Source: Caldicoprobacter guelmensis
GTDB taxonomy: Bacteria; Bacillota; Clostridia; Caldicoprobacterales; Caldicoprobacteraceae
Direction: 5' to 3'
Assembly (NCBI RefSeq): GCF_016908415.1
Contig: NZ_JAFBDW010000008.1
Coordinates: 1-56,959, forward strand
Length of the DNA: 56,959 bases
Positions 51,606 through 56,959 of this stretch are shown one piece after another; the first letter of the stretch is position 1; each line of letters opens with the position of its first letter. The position numbers and the translations under genes are program-made. A model generated the notes under the pieces. The model did not search any database, was not told the DNA's origin, and saw nothing but the letters and a program-made list of their open reading frames with translations.

Positions 51606-53309
51606 CTACACCCTTTCAAGGGGTTTGAGTCCTAAGAGTCTAAGCCCGTTAGCCAACGTAATTCTTGTGGCTTTTACCAGGGCTAATCTTGCTGCTTTCA
51701 GTTGTTGATCATCTACTAGTATGGGGTGTTCATGGTAGAAGCGATTGAAGTCTTGTGCAACGTCCACCAAATAGCGGGCTATTATAGAAGGTTCAAGCTG
51801 CGTCAAAGCTAACATGACTTTTTCAGGAAACTGGTACAAAGTCTTGCATAGTTGATATTCTTCTTTTGTCTGAAGCATATCAGGATTAAAGTTATTGGGG
51901 TCATCGTAGGCTTTTCGAATGACGCTACAACACCTAGCGTGAGTGTACTGTACATACGGTCCGGTTTCTCCGTCGAAGTTTAAAACCTCATCCCAAGAGA
52001 AGGACACGTCTTTAATTCTATTACTATACAAGTCGCTGAATATGACAGCGCCCACGCCCATATGGCGGGCTACCTCTTCCTTATTTTCCAGTTCGGGGTT
52101 TTTGCTTTGGATTATTTCGAGGGTTTTTTTAATGGCTTCAGACAATATGTCTTCAAGCAATACAACTTTTCCTTTGCGTGTGGATAGCTTTTCTCCACCC
52201 AGACTTACGAGGCCAAAGGGGACGTGAATGAGGTCCTTAGCCCATTCGTACCCCATAAGCTCTATAACCTTGAACCACTGTTGGAAGTGAAGGCTTTGTG
52301 CCGCACCTGTTACATATATACATTTATGGAAATTATATGTTTTTTTGCGGTAGATAGCGGCGGCTATGTCACGTGTAGCATATAGGCTACTGCCATCTTT
52401 TTTCAGTATCATACAGGGGGGCATTCCGTATTCTTCTAAGTCTACGATTAACGCCCCTTCGCTTTCTTTGAGCAAGTTTTTTTGCTTGAGTTCTTCAATC
52501 ACGGCGTCCATCTTATCGTTGTAAAAGCTTTCGCCGGCATACGAATCAAAATGGACACCAAGGAGGTCATATACTTTCTGGAATTCTTTAAGGCTTATAT
52601 CTTTAAACCATTGCCATAACCTTAATGCCTCGCTGTCTCCTTTTTCCATGCGCGCAAACCAGCTTCTTGCCTCATCTTCCAGCTTGGGGTCCTTTTCGGC
52701 TTCTTCATGAAATTTTACATATAGGCGCATGAGTTCTTTTATGCCTTGAGCTTCTACCTCCTCTTTCTTACCCCACAGCTTATACGCTACTATGAGTTTG
52801 CCAAACTGTGTTCCCCAGTCACCCAAGTGGTTTATGCCAATACACTTATATCCCATGAATTCAAAGATTTTGCGCAATGAGTTACCGATCACTGTAGAGC
52901 GGAGGTGACCAACATGGAAAGGTTTGGCAATGTTGGGCGCAGAGTAATCTATTACGATGGTCTTACCTTCTCCGATGGGTTGAGAACCGTATTTTTCTTG
53001 CTCTGATAATATGCGCTTTAAAGTTTGTTCTATGAATTTAGGTTTGTTAAAAAAGAAATTGAGGTATCCAGATACGACCTCTGTTTTGTCAATAAATTCC
53101 ATATTTGAAATTTTCGATGCCAGTTCCTGAGCTATTTGCATTGGGGGCTTTTTTAAGATTTTACTCAGCTTAAAACACGGCAATGCTATATCGCCCATTT
53201 CAGGGTTGGGCGGATATTCAAGCAAGTCGTAAATCTGTTCACGGCTCAGTTGAGCAAGTTGTTCATGTATGGCTTGTGCGATAGTATCCTTTATGTCAAA
53301 CAAGGCCAC
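51606..53309 (-). CDS. argS: Arginyl-tRNA synthetase
   Basis: This 567-residue class I synthetase has the HIGH motif as FHVGHLRSTVIGN, the KMSK-region variant KLSTRKGKVV, and the C-terminal DALR anticodon domain (YTHARCCSVIRKA). The N-terminal Arg-tRNA domain is present (ALFDIKDTIAQAIHEQL). The start is GTG with GAGGGG upstream. The upstream region holds the structured element at 53336-53448. It precedes the MurG-like gene by 10 bp. Confidence 0.98.
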   Translation of the reverse strand: MALFDIKDTIAQAIHEQLAQLSREQIYDLLEYPPNPEMGDIALPCFKLSKILKKPPMQIAQELASKISNMEFIDKTEVVSGYLNFFFNKPKFIEQTLKRILSEQEKYGSQPIGEGKTIVIDYSAPNIAKPFHVGHLRSTVIGNSLRKIFEFMGYKCIGINHLGDWGTQFGKLIVAYKLWGKKEEVEAQGIKELMRLYVKFHEEAEKDPKLEDEARSWFARMEKGDSEALRLWQWFKDISLKEFQKVYDLLGVHFDSYAGESFYNDKMDAVIEELKQKNLLKESEGALIVDLEEYGMPPCMILKKDGSSLYATRDIAAAIYRKKTYNFHKCIYVTGAAQSLHFQQWFKVIELMGYEWAKDLIHVPFGLVSLGGEKLSTRKGKVVLLEDILSEAIKKTLEIIQSKNPELENKEEVARHMGVGAVIFSDLYSNRIKDVSFSWDEVLNFDGETGPYVQYTHARCCSVIRKAYDDPNNFNPDMLQTKEEYQLCKTLYQFPEKVMLALTQLEPSIIARYLVDVAQDFNRFYHEHPILVDDQQLKAARLALVKATRITLANGLRLLGLKPLERV

Positions 53310-53335
53310 TACCCCTCTTTCTTTGGTTTTGTATG

Positions 53336-53448
53336 CTCTCGAAAAGTCTGAGGGCTTTATTTTAGCGTGTTTGCAGGTTCAGTCTTTGCAAACTTGCCCT
53401 ACAAAAATCAATCGATTGTACCTATGTTACTCAGCTACTTTTCGAGAG
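53336..53448 (-). ncRNA. Candidate structured leader RNA upstream of argS
   Basis: The outer arms CTCTCGAAAAGT (336-347) and ACTTTTCGAGAG (437-448) are exactly complementary over 12 bp and enclose about 90 bases. Inside, on the minus strand, CTGAG/CTCAG extends the outer helix, TACAA/TTGTA forms a small stem, GGGC/GCCC forms another and encloses GTTTGCA/TGCAAAC. The fold looks like a junction with two arms. I do not recognise it as a T-box or any riboswitch class I know; no AGGGTGGNACCGCG box is present. The rest of 53310-53567 is AT-rich and empty. Confidence 0.5.
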
Positions 53449-53567
53449 TGTTCGGTTTTGTGTAAAACTGAATTTTCTCTATATTCTTATTAGTTTATAT
53501 ATTACCATAATGTCACAATAAATAACAATAACCATCGGCAATTTCTTGATTTAAGAGGAATATCAGC

Positions 53568-53597
53568 TTGACAGGTTTTCTATAATAGTATTATACT
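53568..53597 (+). promoter_or_regulatory. gltX promoter
   Basis: TTGACA (53568-53573) and TATACT (53592-53597) are spaced by 18 bp, about 90 bp before the gltX start. Confidence 0.65.
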
Positions 53598-53663
53598 ACA
53601 TTTGAGCATGAAATTGGTAATAAAAAGGTTTTTTTATTGTGATAACACACGAAAGGGGGAAAA

Positions 53664-53680
53664 GGCGTTTCTTTAACGCC
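53664..53680 (+). promoter_or_regulatory. Small hairpin between the Shine-Dalgarno-like run and gltX start
   Basis: GGCGTT and AACGCC pair around TCTTT. AAAGGGGG lies before it (653-659) and ATG after it (53690). Folding would bring the purine run nearer to the start codon. Confidence 0.4.
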
Positions 53681-53689
53681 GTAAAGCGG

Positions 53690-55150
53690 ATGAGCGAAGT
53701 TAGGACGCGATTTGCGCCTAGTCCTACAGGGTATATGCATATCGGCAATTTGAGGACAGCGCTTTATGCTTATTTGATCGCCAAAAGCCAGGGTGGGAAA
53801 TTCATATTGCGTATAGAAGATACTGATCAAGAGAGATATGTAGAAGGGGCTGTAGACGTAATATACAAGACGTTGAAGATTGTAGGGCTTGATTATGATG
53901 AAGGGCCTGATATTGGGGGCCCTTATGGCCCTTATATACAAAGCCAGCGCAAAGAGATTTATCAGCAGTATGCCAAAAAATTGGTCGAGATGGGTGGCGC
54001 CTATTACTGCTTCTGCCCAAAAGAGAGGTTGGAGGCTTTGCGCGAGGAGTGTCAAAAAAGGGGAATCCCGTTTAAATATGATGGATACTGCAAAAACCTC
54101 AGCAAGGAAGAGGTTGAACGTAGAATTCAAAATGGAGAAAAATATGTCATACGGCAGAGCATACCTCCAACTGGTACCACTTCATTTCATGATGAGGTAT
54201 TCGGCACTATAACGGTGGAAAATTCCACACTAGATGAGGGTGTGCTGATCAAATCAGACGGCATGCCTACATATAATTTTGCTAATGTAATCGATGATAG
54301 CCTGATGAAGATAACTCATGTGGTGAGGGGAAGCGAGTATCTTTCGTCTACTCCCAAATATAATCTCCTTTACCAGGCGTTTGGATGGGATATTCCCACC
54401 TATATTCACTTACCACCTGTAATGAAAGAGGCTGGTAAGAAGCTCAGCAAGCGTGAAGGAGATGCCTCTTTTGAGGATTTTTATAATAAAGGTTATTTGC
54501 CAGAAGCCATAATAAATTACATTGCGCTTTTGGGCTGGAGTCCCGGGAATGACAGAGAGTTTTTTACGTTGGAAGAGCTCAAACAGCATTTTTCGATAAA
54601 AGGGCTTAATAAGTCGCCTGCTATTTTTGATATTAATAAACTGCGATGGATGAATGGCGAGTATATAAGGAAAAAGAGCTTGGAGGAGTTTTGCGAATTG
54701 GCTTTGCCGTATTATAAAAAGGCTATAAAGGCGCGTGGTATAGACTATATGAAGTTGAGTCGACTGTTGCAAACACGTATAGAGACGTTAAACGATATAA
54801 TAGAGAGCGTTGATTTTATAGATGAACTTCCTGATTACGATGTGCAGCTGTATGTACACAAAAAAATGAAGACCAACTTGGAAAATTCATTGGAGCACCT
54901 CAAAAAGAGTTATGAGGTATTGGAAAAACTTGATAAGTGGAATGAAGAAGAGGTCCATCGGGCGTTGATGGAGCTTATACAACAGCTGGGGGTTAAGAAT
55001 GGCCAGGTATTGTGGCCCATACGTACAGCCCTGTCGGGAAAGCAGTATACACCGGGTGGAGCTATAGAGCTGTTGGATTTGCTGGGCAAAGAAGAATCTT
55101 TAAAGAGAATAAGAATAGGCATAGATAAACTGGAACAAGCAGTTGCATGA
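53690..55150 (+). CDS. gltX: Glutamyl-tRNA synthetase
   Basis: This 486-residue class I synthetase charges tRNA-Glu (and perhaps tRNA-Gln). It has the HIGH-type FAPSPTGYMHIGNLRTALYA, the KMSK-type KKLSKREGDA and a possible zinc site CFC...YDGYC as in E. coli GluRS. The ATG at 53690 gives the usual MSEVRTRFAPSPTG; a GTG at 53639 would add 17 atypical residues. The ribosome site is not at the normal distance (see the hairpin). It is divergent from argS. Confidence 0.97.
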   Translation: MSEVRTRFAPSPTGYMHIGNLRTALYAYLIAKSQGGKFILRIEDTDQERYVEGAVDVIYKTLKIVGLDYDEGPDIGGPYGPYIQSQRKEIYQQYAKKLVEMGGAYYCFCPKERLEALREECQKRGIPFKYDGYCKNLSKEEVERRIQNGEKYVIRQSIPPTGTTSFHDEVFGTITVENSTLDEGVLIKSDGMPTYNFANVIDDSLMKITHVVRGSEYLSSTPKYNLLYQAFGWDIPTYIHLPPVMKEAGKKLSKREGDASFEDFYNKGYLPEAIINYIALLGWSPGNDREFFTLEELKQHFSIKGLNKSPAIFDINKLRWMNGEYIRKKSLEEFCELALPYYKKAIKARGIDYMKLSRLLQTRIETLNDIIESVDFIDELPDYDVQLYVHKKMKTNLENSLEHLKKSYEVLEKLDKWNEEEVHRALMELIQQLGVKNGQVLWPIRTALSGKQYTPGGAIELLDLLGKEESLKRIRIGIDKLEQAVA

Positions 55151-55199
55151 TTTCAAAAAATAAAAACAGGCAAGGAATGTCTTTTAAACGACGTGCGTA

Positions 55200-55227
55200 T
55201 TGACTTTTATGCTCAATTTGGTAGAAT
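55200..55227 (+). promoter_or_regulatory. Promoter of the ECF-S leader
   Basis: TTGACT (55200-55205) and TAGAAT (55222-55227) are spaced by 16 bp. Transcription would begin near 55234, about 145 bases before the gene. Confidence 0.6.
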
Positions 55228-55233
55228 AAAAAT

Positions 55234-55352
55234 GCAAAAGGGTACCATGAAGGTATCCAGTTAAACGATAGTGTATAAAAATTGAAGTTGGTTAAAATGC
55301 CGTCAAGAAGGCGGTTTTCATGATTTTTCATGGAAACCGCCTTTTGTTTTTA
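55234..55352 (+). promoter_or_regulatory. Candidate attenuator or riboswitch leader upstream of the ECF S gene
   Basis: A 7-bp stem GGGTACC/GGTATCC (55240-55258) opens the leader. After about 50 bases a strong terminator follows: AAGGCGGTTTTCATG (308-322) pairs with CATGGAAACCGCCTT (329-343), then TTGTTTTT. It sits between the promoter and the gene, so it would block the gene unless prevented. Bases GCC at 55299-55301 could pair with GGC at 55310-55312 as an alternative. I do not recognise a known aptamer. Confidence 0.55.
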
Positions 55353-55379
55353 AAATTTTGAAAGAAAGGAGATGTTTTT

Positions 55380-55931
55380 ATGAGTCAGACACAAAAAATT
55401 ACATTGTCAGGCATATTTATAACTCTGGGCATACTTCTCCCTATCGCATTTCATGCCGCAGGCACCAATGCAGGAAAAATCTTTTTACCCATGCATATTC
55501 CTGTTTTGCTATCAGGTTTTGTGGTAGGTCCCCTGAATGCTCTTATAGTAGGCATTATCACGCCGATTTTAAGCTCATTGTTAACAGGTATGCCACCGAT
55601 GGCTCCTGTTCCCACGACTATTATGATGGCTTTTGAGTTAGGTACATATGGATTGGCGTGTGGGTTGTTTTATCGGAAGTTCAAGTGGCATGAGGTTTTG
55701 GCTTTGATAACGGCTATGTTTTGCGGTAGAATAGTGCTGGGATTGATAACGGCCGTGTTTGTATACATCCTGGGGTTTAAAAATTTGGGTAATCCTGTTA
55801 TATATGTATGGGGTGGGGTGGTTACAGGTTTGCCAGGTATGGTTATTCAAGTGGTTCTAATTCCCGGGGTTATCATTTTGCTAAAAAAGAGCCATGTTTT
55901 AAAAGAGGGAGGCAAAGGCGTTGAGTCATAA
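55380..55931 (+). CDS. ECF transporter S component family protein
   Basis: This 183-residue membrane protein has five or six helices. GIFITLGILLPIAFHAAGTNAGKIFLPMHIPVLLSGFVVGP and MPPMAPVPTTIMMAFELGTYG are typical of small S components of ECF vitamin or metal-type importers (the PF12822-like group). The S component gives specificity and uses the shared EcfA/A'/T module, not found here. The ligand is unknown. AAAGGAGATG precedes the ATG. It overlaps the methyltransferase start by 11 bp. The leader suggests feedback control by the ligand. Confidence 0.8.
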   Translation: MSQTQKITLSGIFITLGILLPIAFHAAGTNAGKIFLPMHIPVLLSGFVVGPLNALIVGIITPILSSLLTGMPPMAPVPTTIMMAFELGTYGLACGLFYRKFKWHEVLALITAMFCGRIVLGLITAVFVYILGFKNLGNPVIYVWGGVVTGLPGMVIQVVLIPGVIILLKKSHVLKEGGKGVES

Positions 55932-56511
55932 AGAATATTTTGACGGCATCGCCCATAAATGGGATGAGATGGCATATCATGACCCTCAAAAGCTTTTACG
56001 AATTTTTGAGTTTATAGGCCTTCAGCCAGGCCAGACGGTGCTCGATGTGGGTACTGGAACCGGCGTACTGATACCATATATCTATGATAGAGTAAGGGAT
56101 AGCGGACAAATTGATGCAATCGACTTATCAGAGGCCATGCTGGAACAAGCCAAAAAGAAGTATACTTATCCAAACGTGAACTACATATTAGGGAATGTAT
56201 GCGAATTTCCCATGGATATTCCAAAATATGACTGCATTATTTGCTATTCGGTGTTTCCTCATTTTACAGATAAAGAACATGCTATCAAGCATATGGCGAA
56301 AGGTCTAAAGAAGGGTGGAAAACTAATAATTTGTCATTCCGAATCCCGTGAAAAAATAAACGACATACACAGTAGAGAAGAGGGCGTTATAAAAGATGAC
56401 GTTTTACCTCCTGCAACAGTCGTAGCACATATGATGAAGAGTGCAGGAATAACGGTATTTAAACAGATTGACGATTGCGAAATGTATTTTGTTGGAGGAA
56501 TAAAAGTATAA
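55921..56511 (+). CDS. Class I SAM-dependent methyltransferase
   Basis: This 196-residue enzyme has SAM motif I VLDVGTGTGVLIPYI, DAIDLSEAMLEQA (motif II with the acidic residue) and YDCIICYSVFPHFTDKEHAI, which suits the Methyltransf_11/UbiE group. It is coupled to the ECF S gene: TTG start inside it with GGGAGG upstream. It may modify the compound that the transporter brings in; I cannot name the substrate. Confidence 0.88.
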   Translation: MSHKEYFDGIAHKWDEMAYHDPQKLLRIFEFIGLQPGQTVLDVGTGTGVLIPYIYDRVRDSGQIDAIDLSEAMLEQAKKKYTYPNVNYILGNVCEFPMDIPKYDCIICYSVFPHFTDKEHAIKHMAKGLKKGGKLIICHSESREKINDIHSREEGVIKDDVLPPATVVAHMMKSAGITVFKQIDDCEMYFVGGIKV

Positions 56512-56597
56512 AGGAGAAGGTTTTCTGTTTTGTTCCATCCTATGTTGACAAGAACAAAAAGGTTGTGTTAATTTATATTTGCTATTTTGAGCAGCTA

Positions 56598-56653
56598 GTT
56601 TAACGAAGGTTAAACAAGAGGTCTCCATCTTCTGTAAGGTTATAAGGTGGAGA
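56598..56653. repeat. Two tandem hairpins after the methyltransferase gene
   Basis: GTTTAAC-GAAG-GTTAAAC (56598-56615) is a perfect 7-bp hairpin. TCTCCATCTT (622-631) pairs with AAGGTGGAGA (644-653) with one wobble. Neither is followed by a T run. They may mark the end of the operon. Confidence 0.5.
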
Positions 56654-56821
56654 TGAATTGCTCTCGACAAGAAAAGAAAAAGGGCTATAATGTTCCTGTA
56701 GATTTGCCTGAAAGTCAAAGGTAAAGCTCACGTAGGGCTGGAAGGTCCCGAATTCACGCTTGCAGATATTGTAAGAGCAGTCGATGGAGCAAGAAGCTCT
56801 ATCCTCTATAGGGTGGAGTAG
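56653..56821 (+). pseudogene. Unidentified small, possibly frameshifted reading frame
   Basis: After AGGTGGAG, ATG at 56653 opens a 23-codon frame ending at 56724 (residues GYNVPVDLPESQR). A second frame, from 56702 to TAG 56819-56821, continues with KVKGKAHVGLEGPEFTLADI and VRAVDGA. The two could be one gene of about 55 codons split by a frame change. I cannot identify it. Otherwise 56512-56864 holds nothing I recognise. Confidence 0.3.
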
Positions 56822-56864
56822 TTCACAAGTAGACGGTAATGTACTAAAAGCAAATTAAAACCTC

Positions 56865-56959
56865 AAAAAAGGGTATTGACAAAGGTAAGATGATTTGGTA
56901 GTATATAATTCGCCGCTCTGGGGAGGGCGGTGGGGGAATGGTCCTTGAAAACTGAACAG
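56865..56959. repeat. Right copy of 95-bp terminal inverted repeat (rRNA operon leader)
   Basis: Exact reverse complement of 1-95. It ends with CCTTGAAAACTGAACAG, expected just before 16S rRNA. The operon would read rightward out of the window. Confidence 0.9.
56876..56909 (+). promoter_or_regulatory. rRNA operon promoter, right copy
   Basis: TTGACA (56876-56881) is followed by TAGTAT (56899-56904, 17-bp spacer) running into TATAAT (56904-56909). The GC-rich leader follows. Confidence 0.8.

Noticed and set aside
53310..53689. T-box leader for argS or gltX
   Set aside because: No AGGGTGGNACCGCG antiterminator box and no terminator with it; the argS element has a different fold.
1..56959. CRISPR array, tRNA or rRNA genes, insertion sequences
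   Set aside because: No regular spaced repeats, no clover-leaf sequences, no 16S or 23S core sequence, and no transposase-like protein were seen.

Overview
The window is the replication-origin region of a spore-forming, low-to-mid GC Firmicute, most likely of the class Clostridia. The gene order rpmH-rnpA-yidD-yidC-jag-mnmE-mnmG-rsmG-noc-parA-parB on one side of dnaA-dnaN-yaaA-recF-remB-gyrB-gyrA is the classic Firmicute origin cluster. A Spo0E-family gene, yyaC and two CotF-type coat genes point to sporulation. I cannot name the species from sequence alone.

Both ends carry the same 95-bp sequence in opposite orientation (1-95 and 56865-56959). It contains a strong promoter and a 'CCTTGAAAACTGAACAG' tail typical of the region just upstream of 16S rRNA in Firmicutes. 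The window is therefore probably a contig that broke at two rRNA operons, both reading outward and so co-directional with replication from the oriC at about 39.6-41.4 kb. No rRNA or tRNA gene lies inside the window.

Layout. (1) 107-300: a sigma-factor remnant abutting the left rRNA leader, and a perfect hairpin. (2) 453-14.3 kb, all minus strand: a LacI regulator, a decayed GH31 glycosidase, a CUT1 sugar ABC transporter lacking its ATPase, and ten enzymes: an RraA-like protein, a VOC protein, a class II aldolase, a DapA-like aldolase, a 2-hydroxyacid dehydrogenase, a CbbY-like phosphatase, a cupin, an aldehyde dehydrogenase, a xylulokinase-like FGGY kinase and a PPC/DUF296 protein. This is the main accessory region and its pathway is not one I can assign. 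Three perfect intercistronic palindromes and three GTAAACG operator-like sites accompany it. (3) 14.4-30.1 kb: zwf, a short Spo0E-type gene, mscS with a DUF951 gene, a class I amidotransferase, a CDF metal exporter behind a Fur-box-like palindrome, a moxR-DUF58-DUF4129 operon, an MFS transporter, an unrecognised membrane-anchored protein, a lipid kinase, DUF4446, a YkuS-like gene, yyaC, a membrane-anchored propeller-like protein and cvpA. (4) 30.1-48.6 kb: the origin cluster, with two parS sites beside parB and a bipartite oriC that includes a DnaA-trio-like element. (5) 48.7-56.5 kb: a branched-chain aminotransferase, two coat genes, a MurG paralogue with argS, gltX, and an ECF-transporter S component coupled to a methyltransferase.

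Likely working together: the LacI protein probably controls uptake and breakdown of a carbohydrate whose glycosidase has since been lost. parA/parB with the two parS sites segregate the origin. The DnaA boxes in both intergenic regions flanking dnaA form the unwinding and regulatory parts of oriC. Two leaders look like undescribed cis-regulatory RNAs: a 113-nt element upstream of argS and an attenuator-like leader upstream of the ECF S component.
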